The notes beneath the pieces are model-generated. The model did no database searches. It had not been told where the DNA came from and saw only the letters and a list, made by a program, of their open reading frames with translations. Shown one piece after another: positions 37,101-44,362 of a stretch of DNA of 64,000 nt (positions are counted from its first letter, which is position 1; each line of letters begins with the position of its first letter). Source of the stretch: Bacteroidota bacterium (lineage in GTDB: Bacteria; Bacteroidota; Bacteroidia; UBA4408). The DNA is taken from contig JADKCP010000001.1 of assembly GCA_016718805.1 (NCBI GenBank), positions 62,001 through 126,000 on the forward strand, written 5' to 3'. Both the position numbers and the translations under genes were made by a program.

Positions 37101-39464
37101 TGAATTGTTAGACCACACAACACCGTTTTTAAGAATAGCGGCTTCTTGATTATTAACCATAATCCCTCCTACAGGATTTGCTATAGCTGCTCCCTGCCCC
37201 GGTGTGAATGTGCTTGAATTAAAAGCAATTGTATCGGCTCCTTCATTAAAATTAAAATACTCAATAAGTCCAAAGCTGCCATTGTTCGTAAAGCTTTGGC
37301 TGTTTAAAAAGAGCTCAGAGGGAACTACATCGTAATTCCACACCCTTAATTCATCAATCAAACCACTGTAAAAATGAGCACCATTGATGTTTGCGCCAAT
37401 TTTATATTTATCACCCATTACATAATTGTAAGCAAAGCTTTCGGACTCTAAAGCACTATTTAAATAAAGCCTATACTGAAAATTGAAATACTCAAACGCA
37501 ACATGGTACCATGTACCGGGCACGAGTGTAGTTGTTCCAAAAGATTCATGTGTTTCAATAAACCCATCTACATCTGAAACCGAATGCCCGTAAAGCTTAC
37601 CATTTTTCAATCCTAAAGTAAAATTACCAACTGTGTCTCCGTACGAAAAAATAGTTCCATCAGACACATTTGAAGGATTAATCCACGCCTCAACTGTGCG
37701 GCTTGAACTTCCGTATGGCAAATCACTGTTGTCGCCATGCAAATAATCATCTATTCCGTCAAACTGAAGTGCGAAATTTGAGTCGGCCAGAACCGATAAT
37801 TGAACACTTTCGCCATCACATATTTGCAGAGAACCTGATGCTGTAATAACCGGACTAGGCGGCAAAATTTCAACAACTTGTAACTCGGTTGTGCTTGAAC
37901 AACCTCCTGGTTCTGAAACTGTATAATAGTAAGTACCAACGGTAAGGCCGGCTGTTGTGTCTCCTGAAATACTATATCCCAATCCCGCGCCACCCGTAAC
38001 ACTTAGCGTAACATTGCCTGTTGTTCCCTGGCAAAGTCCCAACACTGGAGGCGTAACATGCAGTACAAGTGGGGCTGGGCTCTCAACAATAACACTCATG
38101 GGGTTTGCGCCTTCACAGCCCGAATCGTCAATTATGTTAATTGTGTATTCGCCGGAAAATAAATTGTTGAAAACACCTGTAGTATTTTGGTCATAATAAT
38201 CGTTTCCAAAAATTATGTATTGATATCCGTTTTGAGAAGATCCTCCAACAACATTGCTAATAGTAATACCACCATCATTTATAGAGCTGCAACTTGAGCT
38301 ATCGCTGTTTGCTGTAAATGTAATATTGGGCTGCTGGTTTACAGTTATTATAACAGTGTCTGTTGCGGTACAACCCCCGGAAGTTGATCCGTTTAAAACA
38401 TAAGTTGTTGTTGTCGCTGGACTAACAAATATAAAACTATTCGTTTCGCCGTTACTCCACAAATAGTTGTCTACATTACCGTCGGCAAATAACATTGCTA
38501 AACCTCCTTCACATATCATTTGATCGGCACCGGCATTCACATAAACCGTGTTTCCGATAAATGGATTGTTGTCGTTACAATCTGCACTGTCTAATACAAA
38601 TCCTATGGGTGGACACAAAGAAGAACCAAACTGCGATACTTGTATATTACCAAAACCATCACCATCGGTGTCGGCATAAAAGGCTACATTGGGAGCAATA
38701 TTACACACTGTTCCGGTAATTACCCCACCTGGGCCTATCCAGTTTGAAAGAGCGCCCTGCAACATAAAACCGATTAAATTTCCTTGAAAATTATTTCCAC
38801 TTGCATCTGACAGGAAACTAATTGATAGGTTGTTTCCTCCTACTATTCCTTGGTTGAAATGATAGTTTGCTGAAAGACCTGGCTCCTGTGTGTTTATTTC
38901 ACAATTTAAGTAGGCGTTAATTTCGGCAGGGCATAGTGTTTTGTTCCAAATTCTAAACTCGTCAATACTGCCTTTAAAAAACGGGTCTGTTGACACATCT
39001 GAACGTCCCATCCAATAATTGGCAATTGGTCCAATATCGCTCAACTGTATGGACATTGTCGGATTAATTCCTTCTTGTATACCATTCAAAAAGTACCTGC
39101 ATGTAGTACCTTGCTGTGTAATTGTAACCTGGTTCCAGCCTGACCAAAACAACGGTGAAATTCCTTCTACCATTTGCTCGCCGCTGCCTGCGTTTATTGT
39201 AAATCGAGGTCTTCCACTTCCTTCATTGATGCTAAATCGCATATATTGGGATGGGTTGTTCCAAAAAGCAAATACTCGTTGGTTTACCAAATTTGTATCA
39301 CACTTTACCCAAAACTGCAAGGCAAAATCATTCGGACTCGATAGCGATGGGGGAATAACAACAAAGTCGTTTTGTCCATCGAAGTTCAATGCGGCTCCCG
39401 TTTGAGCAAAAGAGGAAATGGCTAATAAGCAGGAAATTCCTACTGCAAGTAAAAGTTTTTTCAT
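31182..39464 (-). CDS. Giant secreted subtilisin/sedolisin-like protein with LamG, MBG and SprB repeats (2,760 aa)
   Basis: Predicted T9SS cargo. Order: signal peptide (1-20); LamG (about 21-190); Ig-like unit (about 310-385); SprB-type repeats; second LamG (about 570-730); serine-peptidase domain (about 975-1375); MBG-type domains (about 1500-1850) interrupted by GKGLVN hexapeptide repeats; three SprB repeats (LLATATQPLCNGQ type); PKD-like units; type A sorting domain (TYPNPTSDKLMV to VVRIVIE). In the peptidase the serine box GTSCAAPHAAAV is intact (Ser1332). The Asp box reads VGVISNSFN, with Asn993 where Asp is usual, and instead of a subtilisin HGT box there is DEGRAMAQIVHDIAP, as I recall for S53-like S8 relatives. 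Activity is therefore uncertain. Start chosen for the signal peptide; divergent from the PNGase F-like gene. Confidence 0.88.
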   Translation of the reverse strand: MKKLLLAVGISCLLAISSFAQTGAALNFDGQNDFVVIPPSLSSPNDFALQFWVKCDTNLVNQRVFAFWNNPSQYMRFSINEGSGRPRFTINAGSGEQMVEGISPLFWSGWNQVTITQQGTTCRYFLNGIQEGINPTMSIQLSDIGPIANYWMGRSDVSTDPFFKGSIDEFRIWNKTLCPAEINAYLNCEINTQEPGLSANYHFNQGIVGGNNLSISFLSDASGNNFQGNLIGFMLQGALSNWIGPGGVITGTVCNIAPNVAFYADTDGDGFGNIQVSQFGSSLCPPIGFVLDSADCNDNNPFIGNTVYVNAGADQMICEGGLAMLFADGNVDNYLWSNGETNSFIFVSPATTTTYVLNGSTSGGCTATDTVIITVNQQPNITFTANSDSSSCSSINDGGITISNVVGGSSQNGYQYIIFGNDYYDQNTTGVFNNLFSGEYTINIIDDSGCEGANPMSVIVESPAPLVLHVTPPVLGLCQGTTGNVTLSVTGGAGLGYSISGDTTAGLTVGTYYYTVSEPGGCSSTTELQVVEILPPSPVITASGSLQICDGESVQLSVLADSNFALQFDGIDDYLHGDNSDLPYGSSSRTVEAWINPSNVSDGTIFSYGDTVGNFTLGLKNGKLYGHSVSDVDGFIETHESFGTTTLVPGTWYHVAFEYFNFQYRLYLNSALESESFAYNYVMGDKYKIGANINGAHFYSGLIDELRVWNYDVVPSELFLNSQSFTNNGSFGLIEYFNFNEGADTIAFNSSTFTPGQGAAIANPVGGIMVNNQEAAILKNGVVWSNNSAPIDSIVSYLWTPNNETNDSITASAAGTYTVLATYNSGCTASTSIEVTTVSCISPYYPPPANGKVDDKIGSELSQLYFNQSSVTDTATIKNNIYLISSDSVYIEVIANDGQYSALLALLLTPAYGMTDTIDNGINPFIITGKFPINHLKKLDSIPTLVNYVRPYYPPVSSSGIAYSKGDISMRSDASRGVFGVNGQGVKVGVISNSFNTLSGNKAAVDVSNGDLPSIGVSVLLDYPYGKQSDEGRAMAQIVHDIAPNAEIAFRTGFISAGDFAEGIKELASAGCDVIVDDVTYITEPFFKEGLVSTAVNTVAAQGVSYFSAAGNFGNKAHEGIFNPVVAPAGFTGSAHDFGGGDLYQSITLPAGSYTIVLQWEDSIYSLGQLPGTRNDLDIYLVDDAGGKIFGFNRKNNWGDPIEVLPFTVAGTAHANIMITRTWGTDNVRFKYIVFRGEAIIDEYNSTTASSIVGQANSAGAMAVGAVLYTNTPPFGVNPPTVASFSSIGGTAVNGVVRNKPEFCAPNGVNTTVNMGGVNIDGDAFPNFFGTSCAAPHAAAVAALLIEAKQKYYSQSASPSDIRTILQNTALDMGSSGFDYATGSGFIQADSALQSFVAPKPVVDSLQVPAGTTAGTTAFTVSVYGSYISPSSVVYLNGTALNSTYVNANQIDATVPAFIGNPPVWVSTAAVCTNQNDGGTSDTVYFFQNYKQKIKIVAANKNKKFGEKLPAFTSTITVDGVDLAATTLTLTDLGLNTLTYSTSANSKSNVALYYIRPERAFNIADPTDVALNQLYTYEFVDGLLEIEKMPLLITPKDTTLVYGEKIGGFKFNYAYDNSNIDVVDQAGFLDSIETEHNQYLAEDGIALVDGKGLVNGRGLVNADISGLTFMVSGKGLVNARGLVNGKGLVNNVMTYDTTHIVDIALASIFNYQVNKDTTVLVSADGIVNGRGLVNGRGLVNGKGLVNGKGLVNAKGLVNGKGLVNSSTLADTTNDEVVVIIDAEDIDVNAPDSLSEFYSINLVTGTTVGNWSVVPGAFTSDNFDISYGLGALTITPATLTVKAEDKAPDCYGAPIFSSTITGFQYQDTIIGVIDSGPDYSVLNATNQTIVGTPAGGVYSIIPFAVNLVQPSNYTVVYNSGTLVEPDSLFISASASQPQCYGESGSVTLAASGGTPNYNFGISPTTNLAAGGYTYTVTDNKGCIASTTTTINAAPTEITLLATATQPLCNGQLGSVDLSATGGVGNYTYSSNSTTNLTSGVYNYSVNDANGCVATASVSIDAAPSLLTLLATATQPLCYGQVGGVELQATGGVGGYLYGSSSTVNLPAGTYNYSVSDANGCAATTTATIVAAPLFGVIASSTSATCGIANGTATVLPQGGTPGYTYSWIPGAITTQSASGLAAGTYTVYVNDANGCLASASTTVGSTGGAPATPGPINGPIGVCRNQSGVVFSITPIAGATSYTWTLPSGVTGSSNSNSITLAFSSTYNTGTISVKANNACGSSSAVSRVATKLIAAPSKPGIIVGSKNICTSTQTEFSIASVVNAASYLWTVSGTGITLVNGQGTTTVKVLTSSSFVSGTISVVASNCYGNSGTRTMKVYAPLTTAPVFATNSGSDNPTNGVCGGSSYDFEIIENDAALSYTWTAPVGCIIDDRMGHTGNPLTVVGRDPYGEYEVVITFPSGFISGAVTVFANNTCSTSPVASLTVRSKPPVPGIISGPTTNLCGKTGVVYSIAAVNGATSYSWTVPSGVSIVSNTGTSIKVNFGNSFTGTGSLKVAAKNGCGTSETSKLALNAAPETPGTINGASTVCKSSTSVIYTIGAVSGATSYYWTVSNGATIVGTNTGLSVKVKFTGTTASTVVLKVKSKNTCGNSLNSELLIAVNAACRTTETAEEPTVVNGLMNITTYPNPTSDKLMVHFESTENQQYSIKLIDLLGKVHYAINNTSQEGINQLSIDVSSYPKGIYFLFIEEKATEVVRIVIE
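34173..34517 (-). repeat. GKGLVN hexapeptide repeats inside the MBG region
   Basis: Two blocks of an 18-bp coding repeat, (G/A)(K/R)GLVN. Plus-strand 34173-34292 encodes GIVN followed by six uninterrupted hexapeptides. Plus-strand 34395-34517 encodes a broken set of five (GKGLVN, GRGLVN, then GKGLVN, ARGLVN, GKGLVN after a 10-residue gap). The spacer between blocks encodes an ordinary MBG-like stretch. Codon use differs between copies. Confidence 0.9.
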
Positions 39465-39694
39465 GTTGTTTTTTTGTGTTCCGTTTCTTTAAATAAGCCG
39501 CTTTTTCTAGGAGGTGTCTTATAAAAAGCCTTCTATTCAATAAAAGGCGATACTACGTAAGAATAAAAATAATGTTACGTTAAGACAGTATTTTAAATAA
39601 TAATACCACCATAACTCTTTGCGAAAATACAACCCCTAAGCTTTAAAAAAAAGTTCCAATTTGTTTAACTCATTAATTATCATTAATAATACTG

Positions 39695-39723
39695 TTGCAC
39701 TTTGTTTGGGTTGTTTATATTTG
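39695..39723 (+). promoter_or_regulatory. Promoter of the PNGase F-like gene
   Basis: TTG at 39695-39697 and TATATTTG at 39716-39723, 18 nt apart, close to the Bacteroidota TTTG-N19-TAnnTTTG pattern. The ATG follows 26 nt later. Upstream in the same divergent region is an inverted repeat ACGTAA (39555-39560)/TTACGT (39575-39580). Confidence 0.5.
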
Positions 39724-39749
39724 CAACAAAAGAAACTAACCTAACTCCT

Positions 39750-42293
39750 ATGAAATTCCGCCCCTCTTTGTTTTTTTTACTTTTATTTTCTTTGCCAGTA
39801 TACACTTTGTGTAATGCACAGCAAGGTAGTTTGTTGTTTGATGGTGTAGACGATAAAGTGGTTGTTCCGGCCAATGCGGCTTTTAATTCTGCTTCTAGTA
39901 TAACTTGTGAAGCATGGATAAATGCCACTCAGTGGAAAGCTCAAATTTATCAAGGAACTATTGTTGGAAAAGACGGAAGCAACACAAGCGGCTACGCTTT
40001 AAGATGTGGCGCCAATGGTAAGCTTAGTTTTGTGGTTGGTGGGCCGGGTGGTTGGACCGAAGCAACTTGCGCAAGCTTAATGCAAGCAAATGTTTGGACA
40101 CATGTGGCCGGTGTTTTTGACAATGGATCGGTAAAAATTTACATTAACGGAAACTTGGTTGGTTCAAATACTACTAGCACAATTACTTCTTCAACAGTAA
40201 GTTTGCTAATTGGCGAAAGTCCGGGTTTTGCGGGACGTGTTTTCAAAGGATATCTCGATGAGGTTCGAATTTGGAATGTTGCAAGAACCGCTTCGGAAAT
40301 TGCAAGCAATATGGTAGTTGATTTGCCCAATAACGAACCCGGATTGGTTGCTTATTACAAGTTTAATCAGATAAGCGGAACAACTACACCGAATGAAATT
40401 ACAACAACCTCTAATTCAACAGGAACCCTTACTAATTTTCCGGCAAACCCCTGGGCTGCAGGATATACTCCGCCCAGCACTGACATAAGTGCACATGCTA
40501 TTTTAGGTCCCGATGTAATTACTTTTTATTCGGGCGCCTCAAGGGTTCGTGCTTCTTTTAAAAACACCGGCTTGGACACAATTAATGGTTTTAATGCCGG
40601 CTACATCCTTAACAATGGAACAGCAGTAACCGAGGCCATTACACAAACTCTTTTGCCGAATCAAGAGTTTGTTTATTCCTTTCACGATGTGCTCGAAAGT
40701 GTTGGAACAAGCAGCATTTTAAAGGTTTTTACAAGCTTGGCTTCTGACAATAATTCGCTCAACGATACAATTGCATTTACATTGAATAAACCCGCAAATG
40801 GAATTTATACATTGCCCATTTTTACTGCTGCACGACATAATTTTGGTGCTTTTGGGCAAAGCCAACACGCTATTATGCCTTTACCGGATAATAATTCCCG
40901 ATTCAGTCAAATAATCATGAAAATAAGCGTAGCGTGTCCTTCTTCTGGATGCGATCCTTGGGACCAACCTGCAAAAATTTCGTTGGTAAAAAATGGGCAA
41001 ACTTATGAGCTTGCCCGCTTTATTACTCCTTATGGTAAGGCTTGTGGTCCTTGGACGATTGATGTAACGAATTTTAAGTCTTTGCTTCAAGGAAATTGCG
41101 ATTTTGAATCCTATATTCAGGTCTGGGGTGCTTCCGGATGGCTATTAAACGTAACGCTCGAATTTGTTGAAAGCCCCACTCCTTTTCCTTATCAAAAAAT
41201 TACCCGCTTGTGGGAAAATGACAATTGGGTGTATGGCGATCCAGGAATTAGTTATGATTTGCCTTTACAAACCGTATTAATTTCGCCCCAAACAATGGAG
41301 GCAGAGCTTCGTATGACCAACTCCGGACATGGACAAGCCAATACTGACAATGCTGCTGAGTTTTCACAAAAAACACATACAGTACAAATCAATGGAACTA
41401 CCGTTGCTAATCATGTTTTGTGGAAAGCCAACTGTGCCCAAAATGCCTGTAATAATCAACCGGGTACATGGACCTACAATCGCGCCGGTTGGTGTCCCGG
41501 ACAAGGTGTTGATCCCTTTATGGTAAATTTAAACAGTTATTTTGTTGCAGGCCAATCAATGGCTGTTGACTATACTCTTCAACCCTATGTAAACTTGCTA
41601 AATACGGGCTACAACGGCGGTAGTCACACTGAACCACATTATAAAATTCATGCTTTTGTTGTCGAAAAATCGGCGACTTTTATTGATGGTGACTCCTTAG
41701 TAAATGCTGCAGCTTTGCGCATTTCGAACCCTACTAACAATGCCGCATTAAACTCTTCTACTCCATTAAAAGTATGGGTAAAAAACACAGGAACCACATT
41801 GCTTTCGGGGTTCAATTTATATTGCTTTGTAAACGGTGTTTTGCTGGCACATGAAAGTCCCTCTTTTTTACTTTCTGCAGGCGATAGTCTTGAATATACT
41901 TTTACAGCTACCGGTAATTTTGTGTCGGGTACAGAATATCATATTGCTGTATTAGTAGATGTGGCTAACGACGCTGCAAGCAGCGATGATGCCGCATTGG
42001 TGATTATTAACAGCAGCGTTGGAGCCATGCAGTTGATTAGTGAACTCAACCAACTTGATGTTACTCCCAATCCTGCCGGCTCTGAATTTACAATTGTGCT
42101 TCACAATTTAAAAACAGCTTCCACCATACGAATTACCGACATTAGTGGCAAACTTGTGTATCAATCAGAAGCGCTTCCTGTATCACTAAATAACGGATTG
42201 CAAATTCAAAACAACTTTGAGGACGGCTTATATTTTATTGAGGTACAAAACGAGAATCGTTCCTTATTTCAAAAAATTGTTCTGCATAAATAA
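39750..42293 (+). CDS. PNGase F-like N-glycosidase with LamG domain, T9SS-secreted
   Basis: Predicted secreted peptide-N(4)-(N-acetyl-glucosaminyl)asparagine amidase, which removes N-glycans from glycoproteins; 847 aa. Order: signal peptide; LamG lectin-like domain (about 25-220, ending DEVRIWNVARTASEI); a CARDB-like linker domain (about 240-350); PNGase F N- and C-domains (about 355-660); a second linker; type A sorting domain (LDVTPNPAGSEFTIVL to FQKIVLHK). Matches to Elizabethkingia PNGase F recalled from memory: CPSSGCDPWDQ (catalytic Asp60 position), NAAEFSQKTHTV (Glu206 position), RAGWCPG. The Glu118 position (YTETW in PNGase F) reads YIQVW here, Gln for Glu. The ATG at 39750 is chosen because the signal peptide starts there and a promoter box precedes it. 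Confidence 0.88.
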   Translation: MKFRPSLFFLLLFSLPVYTLCNAQQGSLLFDGVDDKVVVPANAAFNSASSITCEAWINATQWKAQIYQGTIVGKDGSNTSGYALRCGANGKLSFVVGGPGGWTEATCASLMQANVWTHVAGVFDNGSVKIYINGNLVGSNTTSTITSSTVSLLIGESPGFAGRVFKGYLDEVRIWNVARTASEIASNMVVDLPNNEPGLVAYYKFNQISGTTTPNEITTTSNSTGTLTNFPANPWAAGYTPPSTDISAHAILGPDVITFYSGASRVRASFKNTGLDTINGFNAGYILNNGTAVTEAITQTLLPNQEFVYSFHDVLESVGTSSILKVFTSLASDNNSLNDTIAFTLNKPANGIYTLPIFTAARHNFGAFGQSQHAIMPLPDNNSRFSQIIMKISVACPSSGCDPWDQPAKISLVKNGQTYELARFITPYGKACGPWTIDVTNFKSLLQGNCDFESYIQVWGASGWLLNVTLEFVESPTPFPYQKITRLWENDNWVYGDPGISYDLPLQTVLISPQTMEAELRMTNSGHGQANTDNAAEFSQKTHTVQINGTTVANHVLWKANCAQNACNNQPGTWTYNRAGWCPGQGVDPFMVNLNSYFVAGQSMAVDYTLQPYVNLLNTGYNGGSHTEPHYKIHAFVVEKSATFIDGDSLVNAAALRISNPTNNAALNSSTPLKVWVKNTGTTLLSGFNLYCFVNGVLLAHESPSFLLSAGDSLEYTFTATGNFVSGTEYHIAVLVDVANDAASSDDAALVIINSSVGAMQLISELNQLDVTPNPAGSEFTIVLHNLKTASTIRITDISGKLVYQSEALPVSLNNGLQIQNNFEDGLYFIEVQNENRSLFQKIVLHK

Positions 42294-42530
42294 CTTGCTT
42301 TTTTGATTATTGTTTGCTTGTACAGCGGTTTGTTTAATCTTTATAAGAGGTAAAAAAGCGCCAGAATCTGCATTAATAGATGTTTGAGCTTGGAAAGAGA
42401 GTGTTGTGTTATGGCCTTCATTTTTTCTATTATTAGATCAATTAACATTTCAAAATAAGGCATATCTATGACCACAGAGCCTGTATTTCAAATCGATTTT
42501 CTAATTCTATACACTTATTATTGGAGACAA

Positions 42531-42561
42531 AAAAAGGCAGAACCGTGTGGTTCTGCCTTTT
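42531..42561. terminator. Bidirectional terminator between convergent genes
   Basis: AAAAAGGCAGAACC (42531-42544) and GGTTCTGCCTTTT (42549-42561) form a near-perfect 13-bp stem with loop GTGT and T/A runs on both sides. It serves the PNGase F-like gene (+) and the Omp28-like gene (-). Confidence 0.9.
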
Positions 42562-42581
42562 AAATTTAAAAACTCGTTGTG

Positions 42582-43481
42582 TTATTTGGCCAATACTGTG
42601 TTTACCACTGTTGGTTTTCCTGTTGCAGGAACTTCCCACAATACTCCAATTACTTTTAAGTTAGCCTTGTTCCAAGCACTGTTTAAAGCAATTGTAAAAG
42701 TGTTATCGAAACGCTTGTTGGCTTCAATAGCAGCTGTTGTGTTAATTTTAACACCTTTGTAAGTTGCTGCATTTCCTGCTCTTAATAGGTTTCTGTGTAC
42801 ATAGTTGGTGTTGGTGATTGTACCAGATGCTGTAGAAACCTTTTGAGAAGCAATAATTTTATCTTCAACAACATAAACAGCTAAATGGTATGCTTTACCT
42901 GCTGGTTGTGCTTGATAAAACAACACTTTGCTGCTAATATTCATATTGCTTCCGTCAATACTTTTTTGAAGGTTAATACCCGCAAGTACTGTTTGGTTAG
43001 CAAATGCATTTGCTTTGTTTTTTACAGAATTGTAGTTTGATGCAGTACTTGCAGCAACACCACCTCCTGCATAAAGACCTGTACCATTTACATAAAAGTC
43101 AGGAACTCCGGTTACTTGATAGTCGCTCATAAATGCTGCACTAAGGCTACTGTTCATAGATGCTGGTGAAGACGATTCATAAACTTTCATAGCGGTTATT
43201 ACACTGTTCTCCATATAAAGGCAAGAGTCGAATGATGGTCCACCATAAGCACCGCAAGGAGGGCACCAGGTTTCAGAAAAGTCAAGTAGAATTGCACGGT
43301 TTTTTTGTTCAATGTATTGGCAGGTTCCATCGTCTTGTGTGGCATCTGCTTTATAATTTAAGCTGTTGGGGTCGGTACAGCCAAGTATTGGGTCTGCGAC
43401 AACTATTTCGTTGTCAATCGTTTTCTTGCAACCAAGCACGGCGATTGAACCAATTGCTAAAAGAAGGATAATTTTTTTCAT
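42582..43481 (-). CDS. Omp28-related outer-membrane lipoprotein with thioredoxin-like fold
   Basis: Predicted lipoprotein, 299 aa. The signal peptide ends in a lipobox, AVLGCKK (Cys18). Then comes the short motif GCTDPNSLNYKADATQDDGTC, seen in many Bacteroidota surface proteins, followed by a thioredoxin-like domain whose N-terminal active-site-type motif is ETWCPPCGAYGG (CxxC). Omp28 was described as an outer-membrane antigen of Porphyromonas gingivalis. The biochemical role is unsettled, and a redox or cargo-handling role would be inference. A TAATTTTG box (plus-strand CAAAATTA at 43542-43549) lies 60 nt upstream of the start. It is transcribed towards the shared terminator at 42531-42561. 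Confidence 0.82.
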   Translation of the reverse strand: MKKIILLLAIGSIAVLGCKKTIDNEIVVADPILGCTDPNSLNYKADATQDDGTCQYIEQKNRAILLDFSETWCPPCGAYGGPSFDSCLYMENSVITAMKVYESSSPASMNSSLSAAFMSDYQVTGVPDFYVNGTGLYAGGGVAASTASNYNSVKNKANAFANQTVLAGINLQKSIDGSNMNISSKVLFYQAQPAGKAYHLAVYVVEDKIIASQKVSTASGTITNTNYVHRNLLRAGNAATYKGVKINTTAAIEANKRFDNTFTIALNSAWNKANLKVIGVLWEVPATGKPTVVNTVLAK

Positions 43482-43606
43482 TGAGATTTCGGGTTTTAAA
43501 TATTGTTAATTATTCAAAATAAAGCATTTGACTCGAATATTCAAAATTATTCGTCTTTTTTGATACGATTTCTTAAAACTACTTATTCCCTTAAACGGAG
43601 ATTTGT

Positions 43607-44362
43607 TTACAGCAAATTTAGCCGGCTCATTAGTTCTTCCTTGTGGGAGTCGCCAATTGGTATGGGTTTTTTCTCGTGTTCAATAATGAGATAGGGTTGT
43701 TCTATGCTGATAATTTTGTCGATTCGTACAATAAACGAACGATGCACCCTTACAAACTCCTTTGCGGGTAATTTTGCTTCAATATCTTTCATTGTCGAAT
43801 GTATTGTAAATCGCCCGTTTAGGGTATTTACAATTACGTAGTCTTTCAACGCTTCAACATAATAAACATCTTTGGTTTGTACCTTCAACAGCTTTGAGTT
43901 TGATTTAATAAAAAGCATGTTAGGTGTGTTGTCTTGCCCTTCAACCAACGAGTATAAAAAGTCCCTTTCCTTTTTCAAATCAATTGCCTTTTGATGTTTG
44001 TACAAGGCCATTTCTATGTTTGAATGCAGGTCTATTTCTTTAAATGGCTTAATAATATAGCCATATGGTTCTGATATTTTTGCCTTGCTTAATGTGCTTT
44101 CGTCAGCATATGCTGTTAAAAAAATAACCGGTATATTGCTTTTTTCATGTATGATATTTGCCGCATCAATCCCGCTCATTTCGCCCTTTAGCATAATGTC
44201 CATCAAAACAAGGTCTGGTTTTTTTTCCTCAGCAATTATTACTGCAGCCTCTCCACTACTTGCTGTTTCAATGACGTTGTAGCCCAGTTTTTTTAAGCTT
44301 TGTGCTATATCCTTAGCAACAATGCTCTCATCTTCAACAATCAATATATTAGTTTTTGACAT
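43607..44362 (-). CDS. LytTR-family response regulator
   Basis: DNA-binding response regulator, 251 aa. A REC domain fills residues 1-125, with acidic pocket ED10-11, phospho-acceptor Asp55 in LVLMDIMLKGEMSG, Thr in IFLTAYAD and Lys in GYIIKPF. A LytTR domain (about 145-245) has the marks YVEALKDYVIVNT, TIHSTMKDIEAKLP and FVRVHRSFIVRIDKI. Its start lies within the last 14 nt of the histidine kinase gene, so the two are translationally coupled and almost certainly cognate. Targets are unknown; LytTR sites are usually imperfect direct repeats, and I did not identify one. Confidence 0.93.
   Translation of the reverse strand: MSKTNILIVEDESIVAKDIAQSLKKLGYNVIETASSGEAAVIIAEEKKPDLVLMDIMLKGEMSGIDAANIIHEKSNIPVIFLTAYADESTLSKAKISEPYGYIIKPFKEIDLHSNIEMALYKHQKAIDLKKERDFLYSLVEGQDNTPNMLFIKSNSKLLKVQTKDVYYVEALKDYVIVNTLNGRFTIHSTMKDIEAKLPAKEFVRVHRSFIVRIDKIISIEQPYLIIEHEKKPIPIGDSHKEELMSRLNLL

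Noticed and set aside
43534..43560. Hairpin CGAATA/TATTCG followed by T-run as terminator of the LytTR regulator gene
   Set aside because: The T-run follows on the plus strand, whereas the gene runs on the minus strand; orientation is wrong.
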